A stretch of DNA of 64,000 bases from Poecilobothrus nobilitatus (lineage: Eukaryota > Arthropoda > Insecta > Diptera > Dolichopodidae): positions 230,936,527 through 231,000,526 of the forward strand of contig OX352772.1 of the NCBI GenBank assembly GCA_947095535.1, read 5' to 3'. Position numbers and translations under genes: made by a program. The notes under the pieces were generated by a model. It saw only the letters and a program-made list of their open reading frames with translations. It made no database searches and was not told the DNA's origin. Below are positions 19,611 to 32,569 of the stretch, one piece after another; position 1 is the first letter of the stretch, and each line of letters begins with the position of its first letter.

Positions 19611-20204
19611 TGTTGATGAATTATTCAACTCTTTGCTATTTATAGTTTTTTCTTTTTTCATTGGTGGGCTTGGGCTATCTAAAGGAACAATTATAATGTC
19701 TGCTGTATCAGTTACAAAATTTTGTACATTTTAATTTCTATTTGATTTTCGTTTTCTAAGACGATCTCCAACTGAAGCAGCTGACAATGCTTTTGTTAAA
19801 ACATTTTCTTGAATTTCATCATCAAATACTTCGACATCAGCTTCTTTTTCATATAATTCTTCTTCTTCAGGAACAAATTGTACTCCAATATTCTTATATT
19901 CAGGAAAATGCGATTGAGTTTCCGCATCTATATACATTGGTTTTGCGCGAGTTTGAGTACCTTTTGTTTCCGTAATTTTTACTTTCTTCTTTTTATTTCT
20001 AGGAAGTTGTCGTTTTTTGTTTCTAATTTTAAATAGATTTTGTCTGTATAAATACCATTTTTGAGTGTCCGTGAGATGTTTATTTAACAATATTTTTTTC
20101 ATATTTTTATCCAACTCATTAAGTTCAACGTCCGCATTTTGCTTCATTTTCTCATAAATCTCAGGTTTTAAAATTATCATTTTATTAAATGTTTTATTAA
20201 ACAA
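19611..20204 (-). pseudogene. Polinton basic virion protein, unit 3, truncated
   Basis: Same as the unit 2 copy (11901-12494). Confidence 0.6.
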
Positions 20205-20429
20205 TTTATAAAATTTACGATTATCCCTAATAGTACTGCACCAAGAAGTGTAGGTAAAAATCCACCACGTTGAATAATGATTTGTTTTTTGCTATTTATA
20301 GATTTGAATTGTGTTGTTGTTTTTCTACTCAGATTACAATTACCTTTCAAAATATTTCAAGAGATTTCTCAAAATATTTTTATTACTTCAGGGTCACAGT
20401 GTTTTATAATTACTTTTTGGAATTTTGGT
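20177..20429 (-). pseudogene. GGFLP protein, unit 3
   Basis: Same as the unit 2 copy (12467-12719). Confidence 0.5.
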
Positions 20430-21095
20430 TTAGAGGTTTTTAATAGGTGCAATATATGTCGATTGATCTTCAAACGTTTCATATTCCTCCCCAAATTGTT
20501 CTCTCGTACAATAACACAAAACTATTCCAAATATATCACTTCTTAATCGAAATATGTCATTAACGTCTTGAGTAAGATCTGTTAATATATAGCCATATGG
20601 GACTGATGTCACATCATTATATACTTTTTCAAATGCTTTGATTTGATTGGGATATATTTGGCGAGCTAGAAGTAATAACTGCGATTTATCTCTTGAATTT
20701 TTGGAAAGTACTAAATATTTACAGTTAAGTGAAATATCTCTTGAAAATTTACCCTGGTGAAAAACATTTTGTGTTACAAATATTACAGATAAATTTCTAT
20801 GATGTGATCCTCTAGTAAATAAATCACATACATACTTATCATGAGAATTTAACATCATATCATCGATAATAATTAACAAAGGGTTTTGATTATCATTAAA
20901 ATCTGGAATAGTGTTACTATATTCTACATCTTTGATAGATTTTGGAACGGCATTTTTGTCTGGATTACACCAAATAATTCTATTAATATGTGGTTGTATA
21001 TATTTTTTTTTATATTTTATTAAATTATGAATAAAAGTGGTTTTACCACAGGATGATGGCCCCGCAACCATCATAGTAAATGGGTGAAACAGCAT
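20430..21095 (-). CDS. Polinton packaging ATPase, unit 3
   Basis: Intact 221-residue copy, identical in protein sequence to unit 2 (Lys31 variant). Walker A and B are kept. No other intact virion gene is present in this unit. Confidence 0.8.
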   Translation of the reverse strand: MLFHPFTMMVAGPSSCGKTTFIHNLIKYKKKYIQPHINRIIWCNPDKNAVPKSIKDVEYSNTIPDFNDNQNPLLIIIDDMMLNSHDKYVCDLFTRGSHHRNLSVIFVTQNVFHQGKFSRDISLNCKYLVLSKNSRDKSQLLLLARQIYPNQIKAFEKVYNDVTSVPYGYILTDLTQDVNDIFRLRSDIFGIVLCYCTREQFGEEYETFEDQSTYIAPIKNL

Positions 21096-21297
21096 ATTTG
21101 TATTAGTTAAAAACTAACATTGGTAACCTATATTTATAGGAAAAGCTCTTTTTCCAAAGTGAATATAAATCTAAATTTAGTAATTCTAATGAACATTCTT
21201 CCGTAAACCTTCATTTCTAAATATAGTAAATAAATATAAATTCATTTCTAAATATAAATTTCTAAATATAGTAAATAAATCACATATATTATATACT

Positions 21298-21484
21298 TAT
21301 TATGAGAATTTAACATTATATCATCGATAATAATTAACAAAGGTTTTTGATTATCATTAAAATCTGGAATAGTGTTACTATATTCCACAGATTTGATATA
21401 TTTTGGAACGGCACTATGGTCTGGATTACACCAAATTATTCTATTAATATGTGGTTGTATATTTTCTTTTTTATATTTTATTAT
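21298..21484 (-). pseudogene. Partial ATPase duplicate, unit 3
   Basis: Same as the unit 2 copy. Confidence 0.7.
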
Positions 21485-21562
21485 CTGACTCATGGCGCAG
21501 TGGTTAAGTCGCCAACCTTTCAATCGAATGGTCTTGGGTTCAAACCCCGGTCAGGTCATAAA
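21483..21562 (+). repeat. tRNA-derived SINE head, unit 3
   Basis: Same as the unit 2 copy. Confidence 0.6.
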
Positions 21563-21617
21563 TAAAAAATATGTAGTACTTTTATATCGTAATAATGTAT
21601 ATCGTATAATTAATATT

Positions 21618-22370
21618 AGTAATAATAACAATAATAATAATAATAATAGAAATAATAATAACAATAATTATAATAATAATAATAATAATAATAGCTGCTA
21701 CAGTAGAGCCATCTTTGGTTATATCATGCAAATAAGGTGTTATATACTGCTGCATGTTGTAATTCACGGATGGCGCTGACTGTGTAGTAAAATAATAACA
21801 ATAATAATAATAGTAATAATAATAATAATAGTAATAATAATATTAGTAATAATAATTATAATAATAATAATAATAGTAATAAAAACAATAATTATAATAA
21901 TAATAATAGTAATAATAGCTGCTACAGTAGAGCCATCTTTGGTTATATCATGCAAGTAAGGTGTTATATACTGCTGCACGTTGTAATCCACTGATGGCGC
22001 TGACTCTGTGGTAAAATAATAATAATAATAATTAGTAATAATAATAATAATAATTAGTAATAATAATAATAATAATAATATTAGTACAATTAAATAGTAT
22101 AATAAATAATACAATAATAATTATAACAATAATTATAATAATAATAATAATAATAATATTAGTACAATTAAATAGTATAATAAATAATACAATAATAATT
22201 ATAACAATAATTATAATAATAATAATAATAATAGTAATAATAATAATAGCTACTACAGTGGGGCTATCTTTGGTTATATCATGCAAGTAAGGTGTTATAT
22301 ACTGCTGCACGTTGTAATCCACTGATGGCGGTGACTCTGTAGTAAAAAAATAATAATATTAATAAGAATA
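21618..22370. repeat. AAT microsatellite field with modules, unit 3
   Basis: Same length and layout as unit 2. Equal microsatellite length in two copies argues for a very recent duplication, or an assembly copy. Confidence 0.8.
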
Positions 22371-22700
22371 TTAATACCAATAATAACAGCCGCTACAGTG
22401 ACAGTGGGGGTTGCCTTCAATAATTGCCTCATGTAGTAATATATACTACTACTACATGTTGTAACTGTTGTGACGGCTTTAGTCTCTGTTAGCAAAATAA
22501 TAATAATATGCGGATTCATTGTTTCCTTACAGTCCCACTCCCAATTCAATGTTTCCGTATCCATTTTCCTATCCTTTCCTATCCCTACTCCCTAGCCAAT
22601 ATACTGCGTTCGCAGGTAAGGGTTTCATCCCACTATATTGGCTAAAGGGGGAGGTGGGCTTAGTCAGTAAGAATCGGACACTACCAAGGGGAAATTTTTT
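22371..22700. repeat. Hairpin segment and deletion junction, unit 3
   Basis: Same as 14661-14990; junction GAAATTTTTT at 22691-22700. Confidence 0.6.
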
Positions 22701-24588
22701 CTTACTACTTTTATATATGCGGTTTAAATACTAAAACAGGTATACAATTTTGTTTATTAAGAGCCGACCTACTCTAAATTACTTAACACTTGACTTCCTA
22801 CTAGACAACCATTTGGAACTTATAAGTTAACAACCCACACATACAAAATAACTTAAAACCTCAACCAAAACAAATTTTTGGCTTATAGTAACCAAGATAT
22901 ATAAAATCAATTGTTCAGTCCATTAACCTTGCCTGACAACTTCCACAATATCAACAACCCTCACTTCCTCTTATAAAACTATTTGGAACTTATAAGTTAA
23001 CAACCCTCACACACAACCTAACTTAAAACCTAAACCAAAACAATCAAAACAAGTGTTGACTTACTAACCAAGCATGACCTACATTAAACCCATCAATCAA
23101 AATGTAGGTCAGCATGTGGTGCGATATGGGTTGATTTTCTCCCATCCCAAAGCGCAGGATTACCTACAACTATTCTTTTCTCTTTCTTTATTTTTTTTTC
23201 GAATTTTACTCGTTACTCGTTTATACTATATACATTATTTTAGTTTTATAATATAATGTACTTTATTTTTCAATAGCAGAAGGATATATCATAAAGTATA
23301 GATAATATTTTATTATTTTTTTTATCAGTTTTTCTGCAAATTATTGGAAAACTAAAACAATATATGAAACTAAATGTGTAATAGAAAGAAGTAACAAAAC
23401 AGCAATAAACACGAATAAAAATCATATAATTTTTTTCTGCAATTTAATGCGAATTGATTTTTTAATTTTTCTTTTGTTTTGTGTTTGAAAGGTTGCTTTG
23501 ATTGTTTATTTATATTTTTTTAATAAAAACAGCGATAAAATAAATAAAATTGAATACATAAATCATTATTGATCAGCGACATATTATTATTTTCTTTGTC
23601 ATTAATTGAACTTCTAAGTTGAAGTTGGTAATCAGACTTTCTTTCCTTCACAATGTTTCTTATTAATTCCAACATCATTTTCGCTCTTGATGACATTTTT
23701 CACTTTGTATTTCATAAAACTCTAATTTTATTACACTTTTTACTTAATTTTAATTTAATATTCTCTTTTTCTTTATTAACTTTTCCAACAACCACTTCTT
23801 CTTAATTTTTACTTTCACTTTTATTTTAAATTCTAAATCACTTATTCAAATCAGAATGAATTTTTGTTGGCAATAATCACTTGTATTTACTATAATCACT
23901 TGTATTCACTACTATACTAAGTCAACTAAAACTTGCAGTTCACTTTGATCTAAATGAGTTAAGTTTTTTAAGTTATTTTTCAAAAATAGATAGTCGTTAT
24001 ATTGAAGGGGAAAAAATTTTTGTTTGGTATAAACACTTTAGTTACTTTAAATAAAAATTTGAATAAATTTTTGTTTCGACAAAATCACTTATGTGTTACT
24101 TAAGTGTTTTTTCTATGCTGTTAGCTTTATTGTAAAAACCACTTAAGAGTAGTTTAAGCCTTTTTTCCTAATCAGAAAAGTTATAGAAAATAGAAAAGTT
24201 ATATAAATAGAAAAGTTATATTTGTAATAATAACTTATGTGTAAGTTTTTATTTCAAATTCAAAATCTAATTTGAGCAGCATTTAAGTGAAAATGCGTTA
24301 AAAATTACGAAGTTAAGTCGTTAATTCAAAATGTAAGAATATGGTCTGGAACTTAAGAGGTTATTTAAAAATGGTGTACTGTCCTCAATTTTTATCCAAT
24401 TTGTATGAGATTTTGACAGAAGATAGACCTTTATATTTGCTATCGATTTAAGCATTTTAAGACTAAACCACTAACATAAGTGAACTTAAGTGATTAAGTA
24501 TTGGGGCCACAAATTTTATGAATATGGCTCACTTGAAGAAATTTGTATTGTTGAACATTTAGTATGTTATATTTTCTGTGTAAACTAA
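22701..24588. other. AT-rich non-coding stretch, unit 3
   Basis: Copy of 7281-9168, including the small ORF (23520-23696, minus). Confidence 0.6.
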
Positions 24589-24905
24589 TTGTTGGTGTTA
24601 CTCACATTTAGATTATACACATTTTTGGTTGCCTTGTTTTGTATAGTTTGGATTTTATTTATATTTTGGTGTGTAGTAGATCCCTATATGGTTTGTCCAT
24701 ATGTTATATTACTGTGGAAGAGTTCAACATCATCATCCGATATAACGTTTGAAGAAGTAGAGGATCCTGACGACTTGGATGAACATTTATTTAAAGATTT
24801 GTAAAAAGAAGAAAATTCTATTCTTAATAAAGAAACTAATGTTGCAGGATTAAAATTGAAAGAGAAAAAGGTCGATAAAAGCCAGAAATTAAACAATCTA
24901 CAAAT

Positions 24906-25310
24906 ATGACGATTGTGAGAGAATTACCGAAGTTTTATTATGAAAATAATGACTGGGCTACCTTCATTGTGAAATTGGAGCAATTTTTTATAGGAAACAA
25001 CATCAACGAGACGAAAAGAGAACAACAACGTGCATTATTGTTAATTTCGTTGCATGACAACACATCAAAATTATTAACAGATCTGTATTTTTTAAAGAAA
25101 CCATCCAATACAGAATTCATAGAGCTACTAAAAATTCTACAGACACATTTCAAACCAGCGATTTCTGGTTTTACTGAACGTTCAAAAATTTTCGAAGCAA
25201 AGAAAAATGAAAGTGAAACAATTTAACAGTGGGTAGCAAGGATCAGATCATTGGCATCAAATTGCAGTTTTGAAAAACAATTAGAAACAGCCATTTCTAG
25301 GCTTAAATAA
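24906..25310 (+). pseudogene. Gypsy gag, unit 3
   Basis: Same as units 1 and 2, with the same in-frame TAA (25224-25226). Confidence 0.7.
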
Positions 25311-25367
25311 AATAATTAACTTTTTCTAAGGTGATAGAAATCGCTTTAGCCATCGAATCTGTAACAA

Positions 25368-25928
25368 AACAGCAACAGCATCTGTAAAATTTGTGGTTAT
25401 ACTAATCATATTGAAGAAAATTGCAAATTTAAGAACTACATATTTTCGAAATGTTACATGAAAAAAAAAATGTGTAAAAATCAAAACAATGCTGTTTTGA
25501 ATAAAAATGATAATTCAAATAAATGTAATTTTTTAGATAGTAGTAAAAGTAACAATGATTTGTCTCTATTTTATTTTACTACGGATAAAAAATTGAAACC
25601 GGTCATCGCTGCAGTAACATTGAATGATGTACATCTGGAAATAGAAATAGATAGTGCAGAAACCATTTCAGCAATTTCTAAAGATACATATGCAAAGTCA
25701 AAGAAATATTTTGCAAAGTCAAAAGTAATAAAAGCTGATTCGGTTATATTAGGATATAATGGATGCAAAGTACAGGTATTTGGTATTTTTAATTGTAAAG
25801 TTGAATATAATAATATGTTTAGACTGCTGGATATATATGTTATTGAAAATCGTGGCTTACAATTACTGGGACTAAATTGGATGCACTTGTTTAATGTAGG
25901 ATTAAATTTTAATCCTTTAATTTTTTAA
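25368..25928 (+). pseudogene. Zinc knuckle and retropepsin, unit 3
   Basis: Same as units 1 and 2, DSA included. Confidence 0.65.
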
Positions 25929-25944
25929 ACTTGTTTAATGTAGG

Positions 25945-27065
25945 AAATAAATAAATTTCATTGAAAGAGACCAAGAACTACAGAAAATTTACAACAAATA
26001 TAGTAGTGTTTTTGACGGTAGTTTAGGTGCGTTTAATAAACACGAAGTGTCACTAAATTTAAAAGAAAATGCAAAGCCTATATTTTTCAAACCTACAGAA
26101 TTACCATTTGTCATCAATGACAAGGTGGAAAATGAATTAATAAATTAGTGAAATTAGATATTCTGGAACCAATTAATTATAGTGAATGGCGTACACCAAT
26201 ACCAATAGTAAGAAAAGACGGGAGTGTCAGAATTTGCGGTGATTTTAAGGTAACCTTATAAAAGGAAATTCGAAACCATTTTAAAGTTTTCTTAACCTTA
26301 AAACCTTCTTAACTTAAGAATATTGTGAAATTACAATCTTTTCTGGGGGTGGTGAATTTTTATAAAGCATTCATTTCAAACTTAGCCACAAAAGCCACAG
26401 TTTTGTACGAACTCCTTCCTAATACATTTAAAAGGGGTAAAATGAAAACAGAAGTTTTTGAAAGGATCAAAGAACTTGTTGTATTAGGTAACTCGTTGGT
26501 TGATTTTAATCCAAAATTTCCGGTAAAATTAATAGTATACGGAAGCCCAGAATGGTTAGGTGCTGCGTTCATACATATATATATAAACGGTGTAGAAAAA
26601 CCGATTTCATTTTCTTCTAATCAACTAACCCAAACTGAGAAAAATTATCAGTACCTTTTCGGGAGGAAATTCATTTTAGTATCCGATAACCGTTCATTAG
26701 TTTCTATTTTTGGCGAAAAGAAAGGAGTACTCTCACTTACAGCTAGCAGATTACAACGTTATGCACTTTTTCTATCCGCGTATACATACGAAATTCAATA
26801 TGTAAAATCAAAAAACAACATTTCAGTTGTTCTTTCATTTCACTTTTCAAGGGGTGTAAAAAATTTTAATACAGAAGAAAACACCACTTCCGAATATTTT
26901 GAAAATGATGTGCATGTAAATTACGTAGTGACAGAAAACAGAATAGCAACAACATTTAATAAAGTAGTATACGAAACACAAAAAGATGAGGCATTAAAAT
27001 TTGTTTTAAACGAGGAAGAATACAGTTGCCTTTGTCAACTCTTAGATACCCGTACGAACCGTTAG
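25945..27065 (+). pseudogene. Gypsy RT/RNase H lacking RT core, unit 3 (diverged)
   Basis: Differs from units 1 and 2 by five amino acids (Phe to Leu in VVLGN, Gly to Val in KKGVLS, Asn to Tyr in SEYFEN, Ile to Thr in ATTFNK, Val to Leu in YSCLCQ). An ATG becomes GTG at 26324 and a silent-region T becomes C at 26271. The same internal deletions are present. Confidence 0.75.
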
Positions 27066-27320
27066 TATGTTCACAGCCACTCTGCTTACAATATTATTTT
27101 TTTAATATTTTAGTATTTTAAAATAATTTGAGTAAATTTTATAATTTCTAGAACTATGGGTTGTACATATATTCAAACTATATGTTTATATGTACATTCT
27201 TCAAAAGCAGATTCTAACCTTTCACATAACGATTATCAATCCAAAACTTTTTCAAATATTCTATAGTACCATTTAATACTAAGCGGTAAATGTATATTAA
27301 ATTTACTTAGTACAAAATAA
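27066..27320. other. Non-coding right end of unit 3
   Basis: Copy of 11646-11900, followed by unique sequence instead of another unit. Confidence 0.7.
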
Positions 27321-28500
27321 TAAATATAATTTTAAATATTATATTATATTATATTTAAATATTCCATTGACAGAATATTTCTTATAAGTACAATAAAATA
27401 CATATATGTATGTAAATACGGCTGTTTGTTTGTATAACAATATCATATAAATAAAAATTCTTCAAGCAACCGTTATGTTGTTTATTTATTTACATTTTTT
27501 TGTACTACGCATTATATCCTCAACAATTTCAAATTATCGAGTAAAACAATATGCAAAAAATTTGTTGAAGAAATTTGTTAGAAAATTTGAAAAAATCAAG
27601 TAACACTTTTGTCAATTATAAAGTAACCCTATATTATTAAAAAAAGTTTTTAACAGAAATAAGAGTATAATGTTGAAGCTTTAATTTTTGTGTATTACTT
27701 AAAAAAAATTTTAACAGGTGGTCAAGTTACAGGTGTTTAAAAATAGGAAATTTTCAGTTTTTGACCCCTTACAGCTCCTAAATGGGGAGTGATAAAAAAA
27801 AAATTTCTGAAGTGACTCATACTTATTTTTAAAGATCTAACTTCTGTCAAAATTTCAAGTTTCCAACTTAAACTTCTTAGAAGATAGATGGGTTAACGGA
27901 TTTTGCAAAATTTGAGTTTCGCATAACGGTAAATTAAGACACCGTATGCCACAAATATATATTTATTATACATACGCTTTTAAAGCTAATAAAAGTAGTA
28001 ATCGTTTGGCGTTTTCAAAATGAAGATATACCTTATACAACTTGTGCTATAACAATTTAAATATAGAGCTTTTTCGAACATTTGGGGAGCTGTACCTTCG
28101 TAACGGGTGGGGGTACAAAAAAAAGTTACTAAAAATAAAATTAATATTTTTGTGAGATCTATCAGCGGTTACAATTTCATAGCTCTATTTCAAAAAAAAT
28201 GTCGGGATCTAAAAGTTAGGTGTTTGAGAGCTACCCTAAGTTTTGGTCCAAACTCAACCAAAAAAAATAGGGAACCTACAAATTACTCCTAGAATATTTT
28301 GTGTAAATTTCAAGATTCTAGCTTTCTTAGTTTTTGAGTTAGCGTGCTGACGGACGGACGGACGGACATGGCTCAAAAGTCTTAGAATTTTTTGCTAATC
28401 CGATCCATACCTTTGAAGGTATATCTAGCTCGTTTATTTCGAGGTGTTACAAACGGAGGAGTAATTTTATTATACCCGATCCTATCGTACGGGTATAAAA
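27321..28500. repeat. Dispersed fly-type repeat with GGACGGACGGAC and TATACCC hairpin
   Basis: No coding sequence. The right half contains GACGGACGGACGGACATGGCTC, TATTTCGAGGTGTTACAAACGG and a perfect end hairpin TATACCCG (28471-28478) / CGGGTATA (28490-28497). I recall this combination from dispersed repeats in fly genomes. The left boundary is not clear. The plus-strand ORF at 28107-28292 is likely chance. Confidence 0.55.
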
Positions 28501-28872
28501 ATATTAAAGAGGAGTGGTTAGTTTCGATTCCATAATCTGATATAATCTACCCATATTTTTTTTTTTTTTCTCTATTAGTTCAAAAAAGATAATTCAAGCA
28601 GATCTTAGTCGAAGCTGTCTGATCTTATAAATATTGTTTTGAAATTTAATAAAAATAAAAATAATACATTCTTACTATCTAGTAATATTATAAAATTTAA
28701 ATTTAAATTTCAATTAAAATTAAAAAAAAAAGAAAAAAATTTAAAATTTATATAAAAACAAAAAACAAACAAAACAAAATAAAAATATTATTTTAATAAA
28801 AAAGAGAAATAATATTTATTTTAAAAAATTATAATAGTTACTACTTATATTCCAAATTTGAAAGCTACAATG
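28501..28872. other. AT-rich 3' region of the LINE in array B
   Basis: Low-complexity A/T sequence downstream (on minus) of the RT stop, with A-runs that may be the decayed 3' tail of the LINE. Nothing else is supported. Confidence 0.4.
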
Positions 28873-30613
28873 TCAATGCTGATCTAAAATATATCCTTTT
28901 ATTTCTTTCTTAAAAATATAAATTTTATTTATGTTTTTTAATTCCGACGGCAAATCATTATAAAATTTTAGGCAGTTATAAAGGCAATTATTTTTCTGAT
29001 TATTAGTTTTAAATAAGCTTAAATAAAAGTTTGATTTATTTCTAGTGTTGTAGTCATGCAAATCTAACATTCTATTTAGTATAAAATTGTGTTTAATAAA
29101 ATTATTTACAATTTTAAAGGCAGTCGTATATAATTCTTTTGTGCAAATCTCATTAAAACTCATATATTGTTCATTGTACAGTTGGTTGCTCGCATACAAG
29201 ATAGGACATTTGTGTATTATTTTAATCGCTTTTTTATGAATTATTATTAACTTGGATAACGTAGTTTGAGGTGCTCTGCTCCATATTGGATTTAAATAGG
29301 TTATATGTGATAATATGAAGGAACAAAAAATAGTATATAGCATATCGACAGAAAAATAATTTCGAAGACGCTTCAATATGAATATGTATGGCGAAATTTT
29401 TTTGATTATATGTTCAACATGCTCTTTCCATTTTTGTTTGCTATCAAGCACTGGTCCTAGATAGTTAAAAGTTGAAACTATGTCGATGGCATTATTATTA
29501 AGATAAAATATGGTATTATTAATTTTTTTATTTTCAAAGATCATGATTTTTGTTTTTTGAATATTCAAGGAAAGATGATGTTTGTTAAGCCACTCGTTTA
29601 TTATTTTGAGATCACTTTCAACTGCAAGTTTTAGCACATTTTCACTATTTTCGTCATATTTCAGAACTGCGTCCGTCATCCGCGTATAGTTGTAGCTCTT
29701 AAATTTAATTTGGTTGTATCGTTGATATAAATTTTGAAGAACTCGAGCCCCAATATAGAGCCTTGAGCCTTGATTGTCACTAAAATTCATTAGCTGAAGT
29801 TTTTTTAGTAAGATTTCATTATCTACGCAATCGAAAGCCTTTAGCAAATCTAAGAAAATACAAGCAACATATTTTCCGCCATCCGAATTTTTAGAAATGA
29901 AATTTGTCAGGCTTAAACATGCAGCAGTTGTGTTAGAATTAGGCTCAAAACCATATTGCTCCTCGTGAAGTATATTATTATTCCTCAGAAAGTTAGTAAG
30001 GCGATTTTTATTACTATCTCAAATATTTTAAATAGTGCCGTAAGAACAGAGATAGGACGGTAATTGGAACAAATAGTTTTGCTTCCATTTTTGAAAATTG
30101 GTTATAGCTTTTTTTAAGGAGTTAGAGAAAAATGCCGTTTCAAAGCAAATATTTATAAATTTAACCAAAATGCGACTTAGAGGATTATAAAATCTTTTGA
30201 AAAATTTTGTTGAGATCTTATCGTACCCTGTCGCTGCTGCTGATTTCAATCTCCTCTACGTCACATGAATGTAAGTTTAAATTGGAATGTATAGTAGAGA
30301 AAAAATTATTCATATACATATGATCAATAGAGTCAGCTGAGATGTTTATTTTTTCCGTTACATTAATGAAAAAGTCATTAAAAGATTCAGCGATTTCTTT
30401 CTCATCGGAAATGGTACGATTTTCGACTTCTACTTTTTTAATATTATGTGCTTCAGAATTTGAGTCTTTGTTATATATGATTTGTTTATAGACATTCCAG
30501 AGTGTTTTACTACTGTTTGGGTTTCTAGACAATTTTTCTGAGAAACATTTTTTTTTCGCTTCAAAAACTAATTTTTTAACAATATCTCTGGAGTCTTCAT
30601 ATAGGTTTTGCAC
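28873..30613 (-). pseudogene. LINE reverse transcriptase with linker, broken at the active site
   Basis: The longest open part (29847-28873) starts at LKAFDCVDNEILLKKL, continues through LNIQKTKIMIFEN and a C-terminal domain with LRNYFSVDMLYTIFCSFILSHITYLNPIW, and ends at GYILDQH. The catalytic YADD is written in the DNA near 29680 (TACGCGGATGAC) but in another frame: an insertion beside it and an earlier shift near QGS mean the ORF reads past it out of frame. 30249-30028 holds the RT N-terminus (SAAATGYDKISTKFF). 30613-30218 holds the linker between endonuclease and RT. At least three frame changes make this inactive. Confidence 0.75.
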
Positions 30614-30781
30614 AGTCGAGTCACCTGAATATTTTCTTTTAAATTTAAAGTATGTCTCTTATTTAGTAATCTTATAAAGTAATCTCTTATTTTAATTTTT
30701 TGTAAAATTTTCCTTGTCATCCATTCCTGTTTTTTTTATCTTTTATTAGTATTGTGACAGTATTACGCTCAATTAATTCCG
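30614..30781 (-). pseudogene. Decayed endonuclease-RT linker segment
   Basis: Continuation of the LINE ORF2 linker in changing frames; nothing else is visible. The array B repeat boundary lies at about 30774 (ATTAATTCCGTT). Confidence 0.4.
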
Positions 30782-31633
30782 TTAACTCCCCCACAAAATT
30801 ATCAAAATTACTAACAGATTCAAGGTTGGCCCAGATATTCGTATTTCAAAATTTTCATACATTAAAACCGTTTTGAAATTATTTAATTTTTCTACTTTTG
30901 GCTCAACGTCAACACTCACGAAAAACAGCTGGTGGTCAGAGAGACATGTATCACAGATATGCAAATTGTATTTGTATTGATTTAAATCAGATATTAGATG
31001 ATCAAATATAGTGTTTGACGATATTCTTGTAGCACATTCAGTTGATAATTTATTATAAATAATATATCCATTAGTTGTTGGGGTATTGTTGTGGTGTTCT
31101 ACATCCCTACAATTAGGTTTAAGTAAATTTATATTGAAATCACCGAAAATAATTGAGCGACTGTACTTTTGAGTAATTTCATCAAGTTTATTGATAAAAT
31201 CTCCAACTCGCGTCGTATGATGTCGATATATTGACATTATATTAAAGCCAAGCTTTGTTAGTTTGACAGTTAAAAAAGTTTAGGAATCAAATTCTTCTTT
31301 ATGAACAAGAGTACTACTAATCTTTTTGCTGACGTATATGGCTGACCCGTCATAAGGAATCTCAAGGTTCGAGAAATACAATTCATATCCAGGTATATTA
31401 AAAAAACGATTTTCACCTTCTTTTAACCAGATTTCAGTTAGAGCGATAACATGCACTTCTGAACTACATGAGTTAATTAGAATTTGCAAATTATCTAATT
31501 TATTACGTAAACTTTGAATATTCACGTATAATATATTAAGATTATTTTTATAATTTATATTATTATTCATATCAGAAAAATATTGTACCCTCAAACCATC
31601 TTTGAAATCTTCCGACTCATCTGAACGCATCAT
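30782..31633 (-). pseudogene. LINE AP-type endonuclease, unit 1
   Basis: From an ATG at 31633 (MMRSDESEDF...) the frame shows the endonuclease/exonuclease/phosphatase motifs in order: ILYVNIQSLRNK, IALTEIWL, GSAIYVSKK, then IIFGDFNINLL, IFDHLI and CLSDHQLFF. These supply the metal-binding Asn, Glu, Asp-Asn and Asp-His residues that nick target DNA. One in-frame TAA (31277-31279 region) separates the two halves, and the C-terminal end is frameshifted at an A-run compared with unit 2. The enzyme would normally be fused to the RT. Confidence 0.75.
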
Positions 31634-32569
31634 TGTATTATTTATACATAAATAAAAATAAAAAAATAAAAAAAATATATACTATCAACACTGATCGCAC
31701 TAAAAGATTCAGCACAAATTAATGACGTCACGCAAACATGTGTGTATATCATCATTGATAAATCTATTGATAATGATATCAATATGATTAGTTTGTTTTT
31801 TATCTCGGTTCGTGCGGAATTAAAATAATTGTGTTTAAGTAACTTAAAATAATTAAAAGTGTTAACTAAAAAATTTTTTATTGAAATTGTGCGATAAATG
31901 TCATGATAACAAGAATCAGAATAAATTACACAATTGTAGTCAAAAATGTACATACAATTATGCAATTTATACTTTTTCTTGTACATATAAACAACCATGC
32001 AAAAAATTAATGTAAAAATGTGCTTTTTTTTAATAATATAATAACGTGCGTGCGATTTCAAACAATAAAATTGTTTTGATTTAGGTAGTGAAATATAATA
32101 ATAATTAACCAAATATAGATTAGTGAAATAAACAAAAAGAATTAATATCATTATTATAGAAAAAATTTTAAAAATTGTTATTATCATAATGTGTTTAAAG
32201 TTATTTAAATTTTAAAGTAAAAATATGTAAAATGTGTATATGTAAATATGTAAATTATGAATAACAAAATTAAATGATACGATATAGTTAAAAAAACATA
32301 AATAAATAAAAAAAAATAAATCAACAAATAAATTAGTATTTTTGTAGTGTTTCAAATTCGGAATATCAAAAAGAGTAACAAAAAAGTTATTAGGAAGTGT
32401 AAATAAAAAAATTTTAACAGAAAAAGTGAAAATTACAAGTAATAGCAAGATTATATGTTTATGTTTGCAATGAGAATTGTATGTTACAATTATGAAATTG
32501 AGGTTAAGTTTTTTAATTAATATTTTGTAATTTTTTTTATGAAAAAGAATTTTAATGTGAGATATTGTG
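31634..32569 (-). other. Spacer between LINE ORF1 and ORF2, unit 1
   Basis: About 0.94 kb of AT-rich DNA. Two long open frames in it (31642-32187 and part of 32212-32802) translate to hydrophobic low-complexity sequence and are most likely chance. Confidence 0.5.

Larger units (their letters stand above)
24589..27070 (+). mobile_element. Ty3/Gypsy remnant, unit 3
   Basis: Copy of 9169-11650; the last 0.8 kb is slightly diverged. Confidence 0.75.
19611..27320. repeat. Tandem array A, unit 3 (7710 bp)
   Basis: Same length as unit 2. It looks identical until about 26270, after which at least seven substitutions occur within ~760 bp. It ends at 27320, where the sequence leaves the repeat (TACAAAATAA then TAAATATAATT). 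Confidence 0.9.

Noticed and set aside
31642..32187. 181-residue hydrophobic ORF in the LINE spacer
   Set aside because: Low-complexity AT-rich translation, altered by small gaps in the array B copy, with no family resemblance.
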